A DNA stretch of 64,000 bases from Helicobacter heilmannii (GTDB taxonomy: Bacteria; Campylobacterota; Campylobacteria; Campylobacterales; Helicobacteraceae), in contig NZ_CDMK01000001.1 in the NCBI RefSeq assembly GCF_001283065.1, positions 682,247-746,246 on the forward strand, read 5' to 3'. Shown here in pieces: positions 1 through 8,576 of this stretch. Made by a program: the position numbers and the translations under genes. Every line of letters begins with the position of its first letter. Within the stretch, counting starts at the first letter, position 1. The notes under the pieces were generated by a model. The model was not told where the DNA came from and ran no database searches. It worked only from the letters and a program-made list of their open reading frames with translations.

Positions 1-153
1 CCACCCCCCCCCCCCCCCCAATCTTAAGGCACTAAACCATACAAGTATGTAGTATACAAAAACATGCTTCAATTTAAAATTATAAATACAGCTGCCAATA
101 ACTAACTTAGAAAAATTTGGGGATAATCCAAAGACAACCATTGAATCACCGGA
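1..153. repeat. C16 homopolymer tract and AT-rich intergenic sequence
   Basis: Bases 4-19 are 16 uninterrupted C residues (G on the minus strand), followed by AT-rich sequence up to the end of the U32 peptidase gene at 154. On the minus strand a TATACT box (plus 52-57) points toward the tract, so a minus-strand gene starting just outside the window would carry G16 in its leader or first codons. Tracts of this length in Helicobacter commonly change length by slipped-strand mispairing. The gene concerned lies outside the window, so the role is inferred. No gene is seen inside 21-153. Confidence 0.7.
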
Positions 154-1413
154 CTAGGCGACCCTTGTACGTAAAAATGTGTGGGGGGGCAATTTGGCGG
201 GTAATTTAACGGGGTTGGTGTTGCCACTGTGGATGCTCTCCAACTCTTGCCCATTTTCTAACGCGATTTTATACAGACAAAGATAGTCCTTGCCCTCAAA
301 GCTATAGAGTTTGCCTAATTCATTTGCCACCGGCTCTAAATGCGCCCCATAGGGCAACACCACTTCATAGGGCTCATTGAGGCGGGTGGTGAATTTGCAC
401 AAGAAATGCAGGCCATCCTCTAACACCTCGCCACTCACCTGAAACTCCCCTTCACTGATTGCCGTTTGGAAGTTTTGCGTGTCCAAGCACTGGTGGGGGC
501 GTTTGATCAAATACCCCTCAGTGAAACCGCGGTTTTTTAAGGTCGCCAGCTCGGCTTGGTAAAGGGCGGGGCGGTGTTGGTTGTTGTGGTAGTCGTCTAT
601 GGCGGTACGATAAGTCTTTGTGGTGATGGCGGCGTAGTAGCTAGATTTTGTGCGCCCCTCGATTTTGAAGGCATCGATGGCCTTGGTGTCTAAAATGGCG
701 GCGATATGATTGGCCAAGTTTAAATCCTTGGCATTTAAAATGTGCGTGCCGATCCCCTCTTCTTCTTCAAGACGCATTAAAACACCCGTATCGGGATTTT
801 TAATGTAATACTCGTAATCAAAGCGGCAATCGTTGGCGCAAGAGCCCCGATTGGGCACACGCCCGTGCTGCAGAGCAGAGATCAAACAACGCCCAGAAAA
901 GGCAAAACACATGCTGCCGTGCACGAAAATCTCAATCTCCAAATCTGGTAGGTGCTTTTTGATCTCAATAGCATCGCTTAGGCTCATTTCTCTAGCCGCC
1001 ACAATGCGCTTCACGCCCATTTCATAGTAGACCTCAGCATCCAACACATTCATCACATTGGCTTGAGTGGAGAGGTGGATGGGGATGTGGGGAGTGAGTT
1101 TTTGCGCCAGTCTTAGTACCCCGGGGGTGGCGATGATGAGCGCGTCCACCCCGCAATCGGCAAGTTTGAGCAGTTGTTCCTCCAAAAGCTTGATTTGGGA
1201 ATTGAAAGGAAAGCCGTTTAAAGTGGCGTAAAACTTTTTGCCCTTGGCATGCGTGCAAGCCACCCCCTCTTTAAAACTCTCTAGATCAAAGTTTTTGCCC
1301 GCGCGATTTCTCAGTGAAAACTGCCCTAAGCCGGCATAAACGGCATCCGCGCCATAATCTAGGGCGATTTTAAGCTTAGTGAGATTGCCCGCAGGGGCCA
1401 ATAATTCTGCCAA
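154..1413 (-). CDS. U32 family peptidase (PrtC/TrhP-like)
   Basis: This 419-residue protein begins with the family-typical AELLAPAGNLTKLKIALDYG and carries YAGLGQFSLRNRAGKNF near residue 30, both hallmarks of the U32 'collagenase' family. The H. pylori PrtC homologue is of similar length. In other bacteria U32 members (TrhP, RlhA) hydroxylate RNA rather than degrade protein, with conserved cysteines that may hold an Fe-S cluster. Cysteines occur in the middle (SMCFAFSGRCL, GSCANDCRF near residues 167-195). It starts 2 bp after cheZ ends and so is probably cotranscribed with cheZ and perhaps prfB. Whether it acts as protease or tRNA-modifying enzyme cannot be decided from the sequence. Confidence 0.9.
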   Translation of the reverse strand: MAELLAPAGNLTKLKIALDYGADAVYAGLGQFSLRNRAGKNFDLESFKEGVACTHAKGKKFYATLNGFPFNSQIKLLEEQLLKLADCGVDALIIATPGVLRLAQKLTPHIPIHLSTQANVMNVLDAEVYYEMGVKRIVAAREMSLSDAIEIKKHLPDLEIEIFVHGSMCFAFSGRCLISALQHGRVPNRGSCANDCRFDYEYYIKNPDTGVLMRLEEEEGIGTHILNAKDLNLANHIAAILDTKAIDAFKIEGRTKSSYYAAITTKTYRTAIDDYHNNQHRPALYQAELATLKNRGFTEGYLIKRPHQCLDTQNFQTAISEGEFQVSGEVLEDGLHFLCKFTTRLNEPYEVVLPYGAHLEPVANELGKLYSFEGKDYLCLYKIALENGQELESIHSGNTNPVKLPAKLPPHTFLRTRVA

Positions 1414-1415
1414 AA

Positions 1416-2147
1416 CTATTTCTTACCAAAGGCGGCGATCAACGCCTCGATGTCGCTTTCACTCGCTGCGTTTTCGTTGTCATCCCCGATGATGTAAGAG
1501 GCGGAGCTGACCCGTTTGGAGTCTTCGATGTTGCCCTCAAAGAGGGAGTTCATGTACTGCGTTAAGGCGCGCATGACATTGATGACCCGCTCGATTTTTT
1601 GGCGGTGGATGTCTTGAAACTGCATGATGTCCATCGCCTGCATCGCGCTGTCCGAGCACCCCTCTGCCTTCTCTTGGATGGAGCTGATGCCTTGTAGGAT
1701 TTCGTTGGTTTCGTCTAAAGAGGTTTGGAAGGTTTGGATAAGGGGGAAATTCTCGGCTAAGACCTCAAAGATCTCTAGATGCTTTTGCAAGGGTGCTTTG
1801 ATTTTTTTTAAAACCTTTAAAATCCCATCCGCGCTCATGTTGATGTAGTCGAGCTGGTCAAAAATCTGCGTGGCCTTGACCTCAGAGTCACGGGTAACAT
1901 CATCTAATTGGTGCACGACTTTGTGTTCCTCGGTAGGGGGCGGGGGAGGCCATTCTTCAGAATCAATCTTGCCGTATTTTTCGGCAAATTTCTTATCCAC
2001 CTTCATGTAATGGCCATCTTCCACATTCTCCTTTGTGTTTTCTATATGTTCTTTTTCATCTGCCTTCTCTGATCTCTCTAATTCTTCAAGGGCGGCGACT
2101 TCCAAACCGCCCCCGCTCATCAAAGCATCTAGTTCTTCTTGGGTCAT
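1416..2147 (-). CDS. cheZ: Chemotaxis phosphatase CheZ (remote homologue)
   Basis: The protein (243 residues) should dephosphorylate CheY-P at the flagellar motor or pole. The CheZ signature is visible: QDIHRQ at about 178-183 inside a long helix, with the catalytic-type D and Q, and a short acidic-amphipathic C-terminus (SDIEALIAAFGKK, 231-243) like the CheY-binding helix. The N-terminus TQEELDALMSGGG resembles the CheY-binding N-terminal peptide of FliM/FliY, and a proline run (WPPPPPT, about 67-73) marks a flexible linker. H. pylori has a CheZ in the same position next to prfB and the U32 gene. The start has a good ribosome site (GGAGG just upstream, plus 2153-2157). Confidence 0.88.
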   Translation of the reverse strand: MTQEELDALMSGGGLEVAALEELERSEKADEKEHIENTKENVEDGHYMKVDKKFAEKYGKIDSEEWPPPPPTEEHKVVHQLDDVTRDSEVKATQIFDQLDYINMSADGILKVLKKIKAPLQKHLEIFEVLAENFPLIQTFQTSLDETNEILQGISSIQEKAEGCSDSAMQAMDIMQFQDIHRQKIERVINVMRALTQYMNSLFEGNIEDSKRVSSASYIIGDDNENAASESDIEALIAAFGKK

Positions 2148-2201
2148 CTATCCTCCTTAGATAATCCGGTCATTATAGTTTATTTTACTTTGTAGATTGC
2201 T

Positions 2202-3296
2202 TTAAGGTGTTTGCGCCTTGGACACCAAGACATCTTGCATGATTTGGTCTAAATCCCCGTCTAAAATCGCCTCCACTTGGCTGTAGGCTACATCGCTTCT
2301 CGCGTCCTTGATTTGTTGGTAGGGAGCTAGAACATAGCTTCTAATCTGGTGTCCCCAGCCAATTTCGCTCTTCTCCTCTTGGCTGCTCTGCTCTTGTTGT
2401 TTGCGCAACTCCAGCTCGTAGAGTTTGGATTTGAGCATTTTTAACGCCATCGCCTTGTTCTTATGCTGACTACGGTCGTTTTGGCACTGCACCACAATCC
2501 CCGTGGCGTAGTGGGTGAGCCGCACCGCCGACTCGGTTTTATTCACATGCTGTCCGCCAGCCCCGCTCGCGCGGTAGGTGTCCATTTTATAATCCTTCTC
2601 CTCCAGCACAATGTTGATTTCATCATCCACTTCAGGGCTCACCTGCACACTGGCAAAGCTCGTGTGCCGCTTGCCATTGGCATTAAAGGGCGACATGCGC
2701 ACCAAGCGGTGGATGCCATTTTCATTTTTCATATAGCCATAGACATTCACCCCCCTAATGCTAAAGGCAGCCCCCTTAATGCCCGCCTCTTCACCCTCTT
2801 GATAGTCTAAAAGCTCCACCTTAAAGCCCCGCCGCTCCGCCCAGCGCAAATACATGCGATAAAGCATGCTCGCCCAATCTTGGCTCTCTGTGCCCCCAGC
2901 TCCCGGCTGGATACTCACCAACGCGTCTAGGCTGTCATTAGGATCGCTTAGCATTACCTCCACTTCCATGCGCTGGATACAGCTAGCCAAATGGGGTGCT
3001 TCGGCAAAGAGTTGCTCTAAAGCGACCGTGTCCTCTTGGGTGAGTTCAAAAAGTTCATAGGCCTCATCTAGCGCGTCCTTGGTTTTGTAGTAGGCAGATA
3101 GCAACCGCTCGATGCGCATTTTCTCTTTGTTTTTCTGTGTGGCGATGACCTTATCCTGCCAAAAATCGGGATGGGCTTGCTCTTGGGCTAAGTACTCCAG
3201 CTCTGCTTGCAAGTCTTGGGGTTTGATGATTTGGGCAATGTTGTGGCATTTGCCCTGTAGACCTTTGAGTAATTCGCTGTATTGGTAAGCGTCCAT
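2202..3296 (-). CDS. prfB: Peptide chain release factor 2
   Basis: RF2 releases finished peptides at UGA and UAA. The GGQ tripeptide needed for peptidyl-tRNA hydrolysis is present in [18 protein letters not shown] (about residue 238), as is the SPF-type stop-codon recognition motif (RMSPFNANG). I place the start at the [10 protein letters not shown] methionine, giving 364 residues as in H. pylori; the open frame extends 13 codons further upstream. No in-frame UGA programmed frameshift of the E. coli type is seen. The gene is divergent from gdhA, and the two share an overlapping promoter region. Confidence 0.95.
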   Translation of the reverse strand: MDAYQYSELLKGLQGKCHNIAQIIKPQDLQAELEYLAQEQAHPDFWQDKVIATQKNKEKMRIERLLSAYYKTKDALDEAYELFELTQEDTVALEQLFAEAPHLASCIQRMEVEVMLSDPNDSLDALVSIQPGAGGTESQDWASMLYRMYLRWAERRGFKVELLDYQEGEEAGIKGAAFSIRGVNVYGYMKNENGIHRLVRMSPFNANGKRHTSFASVQVSPEVDDEINIVLEEKDYKMDTYRASGAGGQHVNKTESAVRLTHYATGIVVQCQNDRSQHKNKAMALKMLKSKLYELELRKQQEQSSQEEKSEIGWGHQIRSYVLAPYQQIKDARSDVAYSQVEAILDGDLDQIMQDVLVSKAQTP

Positions 3297-3326
3297 TCTG
3301 TTTCCATAGATTAGTTGTGCGGGGGT

Positions 3327-3336
3327 ATTATACAAT
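3327..3336. promoter_or_regulatory. Overlapping divergent -10 boxes for prfB and gdhA
   Basis: The ten bases ATTATACAAT contain TACAAT reading rightward (3331-3336, toward gdhA) and TATAAT reading leftward (3332-3327, toward prfB). Expected transcript starts are near 3343 and 3320. Polymerase binding at one should exclude the other. This is read from sequence only. Confidence 0.5.
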
Positions 3337-3391
3337 GGGCTGTTGGCTTTGTAAAGTTTGCTTTATGCAAGAGACACAAGAAAGGAACCTC

Positions 3392-4738
3392 ATGTATGCG
3401 GATCGGATTTTAAAACATGTGGAGAGCGCGTATCCCCAACAAGTGGAGTTTAGGCAGGCGGTCGCTGAGATAGTGCACGCTTTAATCCCCCTGCTTAAAA
3501 AAGAGCCCAAATACGAAAAGCACGCCATTTTGGAGCGGCTCGTGGAGCCCAATCGGCAGATCTTTTTTAAGGTTGTGTGGACAGATGACAAGGGCAGGGT
3601 GCAGGTCAATCGGGGGTGGCGCATCCAATTCAACAACGCCCTAGGCCCCTACAAGGGAGGATTAAGATTTCACCCTAGCGTGAACGCGAGCATCGTTAAA
3701 TTCTTAGGTTTTGAGCAAATCTTTAAAAACGCGCTCACCACCTTGAACATAGGCGGCGCAAAGGGGGGGAGCGACTTTGATCCAAAAGGCAAGAGCGAGG
3801 CGGAGATTATGCGCTTTTGCCATGCCTACATGGATGAACTTTACCGCCATATAGGGGCTCTTAAGGATGTACCCGCCGGCGACATTGGCGTGGGGGCTAG
3901 GGAGATTGGCTATCTCTTTGGGCGTTATAAAAAGCTTGTAGATAACTTCGAGGGGGTGCTTACGGGCAAGAATTTGGATTGGGGGGGGAGTTTGGTGCGC
4001 AAAGAGGCGACCGGCTATGGGGCGGTGTATTTCGCCCAAGAAATGCTCGAAGCGCGCAAAGAGGGCATAGAGGGCAAGATTTGCTTGGTGTCTGGGAGCG
4101 GCAATGTGGCGATTTACACCATTGAAAAATTATGGCAAGTTGGCGCAATCCCTGTAACGGCTAGCGACTCGGAGGGCTGCATCTATGACAAAGAGGGGAT
4201 CAATTTAGAACTCTTAAAAGAAATTAAAGAGGTGCGCAAAGGGCGCATTGAGGACTATGCTAAGAACAAAAAGAGTGCCGTCTACACCTTAGCTAAGGAC
4301 TACAAAGCGGGCACCAATGGAGTGTGGAGCGTGCCCTGCTTTGCGGCCTTTCCCTGCGCCACGCAAAACGAACTAGGCATGCAAGATGCAAAAATTTTAT
4401 TGCAAAATGGCTGTAAATGTGTGGCGGAGGGGGCGAACATGCCCTCTACGGCTGAGGCGATGCAGGTGTTTTTGAAGGCGAAAATCTGCTATGGACCCAG
4501 CAAGGCAGCCAATGCCGGCGGGGTGGCGGTGAGTGGACTAGAGATGGCGCAAAATGCCAGCTTACACACTTGGAGCTTTGAGGTGGTGGATCAGAAATTG
4601 CGCACAATCATGCGAGACATCTTTAACAACAGCGCGCAGACCGCCGCCGAGTTTAAAGACCCCACGAACTTGGTTTTGGGTGCAAACATTGCCAGTTTTA
4701 GAAAAGTCGCCCAAGCGATGATCGATCAAGGGTATTAA
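3392..4738 (+). CDS. gdhA: Glutamate dehydrogenase (NADP-type)
   Basis: The enzyme interconverts 2-oxoglutarate plus ammonium and glutamate, relevant to a urease-positive, ammonia-rich lifestyle (inference). Visible motifs are PYKGGLRFHP (about 86-95), GGAKGGSDFDP with the catalytic lysine (about 121-131), and a Rossmann-type segment VSGSGNVAIY. Length from the chosen start is 448 residues, as in H. pylori. I chose the ATG at 3392 because AAAGGAAC sits correctly upstream; the frame is open 25 codons further back. A G8 run lies at 3981-3988 within the gene. Confidence 0.96.
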   Translation: MYADRILKHVESAYPQQVEFRQAVAEIVHALIPLLKKEPKYEKHAILERLVEPNRQIFFKVVWTDDKGRVQVNRGWRIQFNNALGPYKGGLRFHPSVNASIVKFLGFEQIFKNALTTLNIGGAKGGSDFDPKGKSEAEIMRFCHAYMDELYRHIGALKDVPAGDIGVGAREIGYLFGRYKKLVDNFEGVLTGKNLDWGGSLVRKEATGYGAVYFAQEMLEARKEGIEGKICLVSGSGNVAIYTIEKLWQVGAIPVTASDSEGCIYDKEGINLELLKEIKEVRKGRIEDYAKNKKSAVYTLAKDYKAGTNGVWSVPCFAAFPCATQNELGMQDAKILLQNGCKCVAEGANMPSTAEAMQVFLKAKICYGPSKAANAGGVAVSGLEMAQNASLHTWSFEVVDQKLRTIMRDIFNNSAQTAAEFKDPTNLVLGANIASFRKVAQAMIDQGY

Positions 4739-4763
4739 ATTTAAAAAGGAGGGGATTTTAAAG

Positions 4764-4840
4764 TGGTGTGCTCAGAGGGATTCAAACCCCCGGCCTACAG
4801 GACCGCAACCTGTTGCTCTATTCAGCTGAGCTATGAGCAC
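4764..4840 (-). tRNA. tRNA-Arg (anticodon GCG)
   Basis: The 77-nt cloverleaf folds with a perfect 7-bp acceptor stem (GTGCTCA/TGAGCAC), a D arm (GCTCAGCTGAATAGAGC), a 5-bp anticodon stem (ACAGG/CCTGT) with loop TTGCGGT, and a T arm with TTTGAAT. The 3' CCA is encoded. The anticodon GCG reads CGC and, by wobble, CGU. Most bacteria use ACG (inosine-modified) for these codons. It lies in opposite orientation between gdhA and rpsU. Confidence 0.95.
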
Positions 4841-4940
4841 CCAAAAAGTCTTATTATAGCAAATTTTTTGTAATTTTAGGTTAAATTTACTAAAACTTGT
4901 TAACATGTGCGTATATTTATACAAGAAAGTAGGTGATGGC

Positions 4941-5153
4941 ATGCCCGGGATCAAGGTGCGCGAAACAGATAGTTTTGATGAAGCTTATCGGCGTTTTAAA
5001 AAGCAGACAGACCGCAATTTGGTGGTTACAGAATGCCGTGCAAGACGCTTTTTTGAGTCTAAAACCGAGAAACGCAAGAAACAAAAAATCAACGCTAAGA
5101 AGAAAATCCTAAAGCGTTTGTATATGCTCAGACGCTACGAGTCTAAACTCTAA
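4941..5153 (+). CDS. rpsU: Ribosomal protein S21
   Basis: A 70-residue basic protein of the 30S subunit with the S21 pattern: [19 protein letters not shown] followed by a lysine/arginine-rich tail. The ATG at 4941 follows AGGTGATGGC; the frame is open 12 codons further upstream but MPGIKV matches the family start. It is followed 9 bp later by fabG, as in H. pylori, and probably heads the rpsU-fabG transcript. Confidence 0.95.
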   Translation: MPGIKVRETDSFDEAYRRFKKQTDRNLVVTECRARRFFESKTEKRKKQKINAKKKILKRLYMLRRYESKL

Positions 5154-5162
5154 GGATCGGCT

Positions 5163-5921
5163 GTGGAGTTTAGCGGACAAAATGTCTTAATCACAGGGGC
5201 AACCAGGGGGATCGGGCGCGCCATTGCCTTGTTAATGGCTGGTTGCAGCCACAAGGAGGGGGGGCACTTGAAGGTGTGGATTAACTACCGCTCTAACCCA
5301 GAAAGTGCTGACAGCTTGAAATATGAGATCGATCAAATGGGCGCAAAAGCCGCCTTGGTGAAGTTCGATGTGACAGATGAAAAGGCGTTTGTCGAGGGGA
5401 TCCAAACAATCGTGGATGCCGATGGGGGTTTAAGCTATCTGGTCAACAACGCCGGTATCGTGCTGGATAAGTTGGCTTTGCGTATGAAGACAGAGGAGTT
5501 CACGCAGGTTTTAGACACCAATTTAAAATCCGTCTTCATTGGGTGCAGAGAGGCTCTCAAAGTGATGGGCAAACAGCGCTTTGGGAGCGTGGTGAACATC
5601 TCGTCGGTGATCGCCGAGCGGGGCAATATGGGGCAGGTCAATTACGCCGCCAGCAAGGGCGGGATTTTGTCCTTGACAAAGTCCTTTGCCTACGAGGGGG
5701 CACTAAGGGGCATCCGCTTCAATGCCATCACTCCCGGTTTCATCGACACAGACATGACACATTTAGAGGAGAGTGTGAAAGAGGCGTATTTAAAGAACAT
5801 CCCCCTAGCCCGTCTAGGCCAGCCTAAAGAGGTTGCCGGGGCCGTGGCATTCTTACTCAGCGATTTGGCCAGCTACATTACAGGCGAGGTTTTGAAGATC
5901 AATGGCGGCTTATATATGTAG
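5163..5921 (+). CDS. fabG: 3-oxoacyl-[acyl-carrier-protein] reductase
   Basis: FabG reduces 3-oxoacyl-ACP with NADPH in fatty-acid elongation. The short-chain dehydrogenase landmarks are present: GATRGIG cofactor loop (about 12-18), NNAG, and the catalytic Ser plus YAASKG pair (about 162-166). The C-terminus SSYITGE-type segment (ASYITGEVLKINGGLYM) is typical. It starts with GTG and is 252 residues, about five longer than H. pylori FabG because of an insertion near residue 30 (CSHKEGGHLK) encoded partly by a G7 run at 5258-5264. Whether the insertion matters is unknown. Confidence 0.95.
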   Translation: MEFSGQNVLITGATRGIGRAIALLMAGCSHKEGGHLKVWINYRSNPESADSLKYEIDQMGAKAALVKFDVTDEKAFVEGIQTIVDADGGLSYLVNNAGIVLDKLALRMKTEEFTQVLDTNLKSVFIGCREALKVMGKQRFGSVVNISSVIAERGNMGQVNYAASKGGILSLTKSFAYEGALRGIRFNAITPGFIDTDMTHLEESVKEAYLKNIPLARLGQPKEVAGAVAFLLSDLASYITGEVLKINGGLYM

Positions 5922-5947
5922 GCCACAACTTCAACAGAGGAGAGACG

Positions 5948-6028
5948 ATGCACTTTTTAGTTATAGTTTTGTTGTTGGCAATTGTCTACTTTTTATACCG
6001 TATTGCCGACATTTTGGAGCGCAAATAG
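5948..6028 (+). CDS. 26-residue single-span membrane peptide
   Basis: A tiny ORF between fabG and acpP begins MHFLVIVLLLAIVYFLYR and ends in a charged tail (IADILERK). A strong ribosome site, GAGGAGAG (5937-5944), precedes the ATG. The peptide is one hydrophobic helix with a short cytosolic-type tail. I recall a small ORF annotated at the same place in H. pylori, which supports it being real. Function unknown; its place in the fatty-acid cluster suggests a membrane-associated helper, but this is only inference. Confidence 0.65.
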   Translation: MHFLVIVLLLAIVYFLYRIADILERK

Positions 6029-6063
6029 GCTTTTGTTTTAGGGTTCTTAAAGCGTTTTGCGGC

Positions 6064-6069
6064 TAGAAT
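6064..6069 (+). promoter_or_regulatory. Likely -10 box for acpP
   Basis: TAGAAT, in the context GGCTAGAATC, lies 43 bp before the acpP ATG in an AT-rich spacer following the small membrane ORF. No clear -35 is visible, as is usual in Helicobacter. It would give acpP its own transcript in addition to read-through from fabG. Confidence 0.4.
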
Positions 6070-6112
6070 CTTAGGATTGTTTTTAAAATTTTAAACTAAA
6101 TTAGGAGATTTT

Positions 6113-6349
6113 ATGGCTTTGTTTGAAGATGTACAAGCGGTGATTGTGGAGCAGTTGAATGTGAGCGCATCGCAGGTTACCGAAGAGGCGGATTTTATCA
6201 AGGATTTGAATGCCGATTCGTTGGATGTGGTGGAGCTCATCATGGCTCTTGAGGAAAAATTTGGGATCGAAATCCCTGATGAGCAAGCCGAAAAGATCAA
6301 AACCGTGGGTGATGCGCTCCGCTTCATTCAAGACAATAAACTCGCTTAA
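6113..6349 (+). CDS. acpP: Acyl carrier protein
   Basis: A 78-residue acidic protein with the phosphopantetheine attachment motif DSLD (Ser36) in the sequence [12 protein letters not shown]. It carries growing acyl chains for FabG, FabF and lipid A enzymes. AGGAG lies directly upstream of the ATG. It is flanked by fabG and fabF, the usual arrangement in Helicobacter. Confidence 0.97.
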   Translation: MALFEDVQAVIVEQLNVSASQVTEEADFIKDLNADSLDVVELIMALEEKFGIEIPDEQAEKIKTVGDALRFIQDNKLA

Positions 6350-6378
6350 TTCTCGTTCCCTTTAGGTGAGGAGTTCCT

Positions 6379-7623
6379 TTGCGTAGGGTTGTGGTAACGG
6401 GCATGGGGATGGTCAATGCCCTAGGACTGAATAAAAAGGACGCTTTTAGTGCCATTGTCAAGGGCGAGTGTGGGGTGAAAGAGATCACCAGCTTCGATGC
6501 CACTGGCTTTCCCGTGCGGATCGCCGCTGAGATCACCGACTTTGACCCCGCTTTGGTGATGAACTTAAAAGATGTCAAAAAGGCAGGGCGTTTCATACAG
6601 CTCGCCTTGTTGGCGGCTAAGGAGGCGGTTTTTGAGAGCCAGATTTTGCAAGAGGGCAAATGCCCGCCTGAGTGGGCGGAGCGCATGGGCATTAGCTCCG
6701 CGTCTGGCATCGGGGGGCTTGGCAACATTGAAGCCAACTCCATTTATTGCTTTGACAAGGGTCCACGCAAGGTGAACCCCTTCTTCATCACTTCAGCTTT
6801 GGTGAACATGATCGGAGGCTTTGTGTCGATTGAATACGGCATTAAAGGTCCTAATCTCTCCAGCGTTACGGCCTGTGCCGCCGGCACGCACGCGATCATC
6901 GAGGCCTACAAGACGATCGTTTTGGAGGGGGCAGATCGCATGCTGGTCGTGGGTGCAGAATCCACGATTTGCCCCGTGGGTATCGGGGGCTTTGCGTCCA
7001 TCCGCGCACTTTCTAACCGCAATGATGAACCTTTAAAAGCGTCTAGACCCTTTGATAAAGAACGCAATGGCTTTGTGATGGGCGAGGGGGCGGGGGCTTT
7101 AGTCTTAGAGGAATATGAGAGTGCAAAAAGCCGAGGTGCGCCCATTTATGCCGAACTTGTTGGCTATGGAGAAAGCGGGGATGCAAGCCACATCACCGCT
7201 CCCGCCCCCGAGGGTGAGGGGGCTTACCGCGCCATGAAACAAGCCCTGAATATGGCGAGCAAGGTGGGAGCAAAGGTGGGCTATATCAATGCGCATGGCA
7301 CCAGCACCGGCTACAACGACTTGTATGAAACCATTGCCTTAAAACATGTCTTTGGTGGCAAGGGAAATGTCCCGCCCACTAGCTCCACCAAGGGGCAGAT
7401 CGGGCATTGCTTGGGTGCGGCCGGGGCGATCGAAGCGGTGGTGTCCGTCATGGCGATGCAAGAGGGCGTGATGCCCCCTACGATCAACCAAGAGAGCCCC
7501 GATCCTAATTGCGATTTGGACTACATCCCCAACGAGGCAAGGCAGGCCAAGTTAGAGGCGGTGATGAGCAACTCCTTTGGGTTTGGCGGAACCAATGGCG
7601 TGGTGATCTTCAAAACCCTGTAA
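6379..7623 (+). CDS. fabF: 3-oxoacyl-ACP synthase II
   Basis: FabF elongates acyl-ACP by decarboxylative condensation with malonyl-ACP. The Cys-His-His triad is visible: Cys in TACAAGTH (about 163), His in NAHGTSTG (about 305) and His in [12 protein letters not shown] (about 341). At 414 residues it is full length. The start is TTG preceded by GAGGAG (6368-6373). It lies 29 bp after acpP and 13 bp before accA, so all are probably cotranscribed. Confidence 0.96.
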   Translation: MRRVVVTGMGMVNALGLNKKDAFSAIVKGECGVKEITSFDATGFPVRIAAEITDFDPALVMNLKDVKKAGRFIQLALLAAKEAVFESQILQEGKCPPEWAERMGISSASGIGGLGNIEANSIYCFDKGPRKVNPFFITSALVNMIGGFVSIEYGIKGPNLSSVTACAAGTHAIIEAYKTIVLEGADRMLVVGAESTICPVGIGGFASIRALSNRNDEPLKASRPFDKERNGFVMGEGAGALVLEEYESAKSRGAPIYAELVGYGESGDASHITAPAPEGEGAYRAMKQALNMASKVGAKVGYINAHGTSTGYNDLYETIALKHVFGGKGNVPPTSSTKGQIGHCLGAAGAIEAVVSVMAMQEGVMPPTINQESPDPNCDLDYIPNEARQAKLEAVMSNSFGFGGTNGVVIFKTL

Positions 7624-7636
7624 TTTTGAGTGTCTA

Positions 7637-8560
7637 GTGGCTGTCTATTTAGATTTTGAGAACCGCATTAAGGGACTGCAAGAGGACATCGAGATGGCGG
7701 CAATTCGGGGGGACTTAGACGCGCAAGAGATTTTACAAAAGCGCCTCGCCAAAGAAACCAACGCCATTTACTCCAACCTCTCCGACTACCAACGCCTGCA
7801 ACTCGCCCGCCATCCTGATCGTCCCTATGCGATGGACTACATCGACCTGATTTTAACCAATAGATACGAACTCTTTGGTGACCGGCATTTTAAGGACGAC
7901 AAGGCCATTGTATGCTTTGTGGGCAAGATCGAGGGTGTGCCTGTGGTGGTGATCGCCGAGGAAAAGGGGCGGGGAACTAAGAATAAAATCATGCGCAACT
8001 TTGGCATGCCAAACCCAGAAGGGTACCGCAAGGCGTTAAAAAGTGCGAAGTTTGCCGAGAAGTTCAATCTACCCATTTTAATGTTGGTGGACACGGCGGG
8101 GGCATACCCCGGGCTTGGGGCAGAAGAGAGGGGGCAGAGCGAGGCGATCGCTAGAAATTTGCAAGAATTTGCCGCCCTAAAAGTCCCCACCATCTCTATC
8201 ATCATCGGAGAGGGGGGCAGTGGCGGGGCTTTAGCCATCGCGGTGGCGGACAGGCTTGCCATGATGGAATACGCCGTCTTTAGCGTGATTTCGCCAGAGG
8301 GCTGTGCGGCGATTTTGTGGAACGACCCGAGCAAGATTGAAGTGGCGATCAAAGCCATGAAAATCACCCCCTTTGATCTGAAAAAAGCCAACTTGATCGA
8401 CGACATCATCCTAGAGCCTGAGCGGGGCGCGCACCGCGATAAGTTGCAGGCCAGCCAATCCATTAAAGACTACTTCTTGCAACAACTCCCCTTAATCCAG
8501 CAGAGCGACTTTTTAACCCTGCGCTATGAAAAACTCATGTCCTTTGGGGCGTTTGCTTAA
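7637..8560 (+). CDS. accA: Acetyl-CoA carboxylase carboxyltransferase subunit alpha
   Basis: AccA with AccD transfers carboxyl from biotin to acetyl-CoA to make malonyl-CoA. The 307-residue protein has the family N-terminus ([12 protein letters not shown]), the ARHPDRPY segment, the oxyanion region [16 protein letters not shown] and [14 protein letters not shown]. The start is GTG, 13 bp after fabF, and a close match to H. pylori AccA runs throughout. It completes a fabG-acpP-fabF-accA cluster. Confidence 0.96.
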   Translation: MAVYLDFENRIKGLQEDIEMAAIRGDLDAQEILQKRLAKETNAIYSNLSDYQRLQLARHPDRPYAMDYIDLILTNRYELFGDRHFKDDKAIVCFVGKIEGVPVVVIAEEKGRGTKNKIMRNFGMPNPEGYRKALKSAKFAEKFNLPILMLVDTAGAYPGLGAEERGQSEAIARNLQEFAALKVPTISIIIGEGGSGGALAIAVADRLAMMEYAVFSVISPEGCAAILWNDPSKIEVAIKAMKITPFDLKKANLIDDIILEPERGAHRDKLQASQSIKDYFLQQLPLIQQSDFLTLRYEKLMSFGAFA

Positions 8561-8576
8561 AAAACCTAGAGAGGGC

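Noticed and set aside
3981..3988. G8 run in gdhA, with similar G7-C8 runs in fabG, ftsK, tkt and ribF
   Set aside because: All are in frame in intact genes of normal length and shorter than tracts usually seen to vary.
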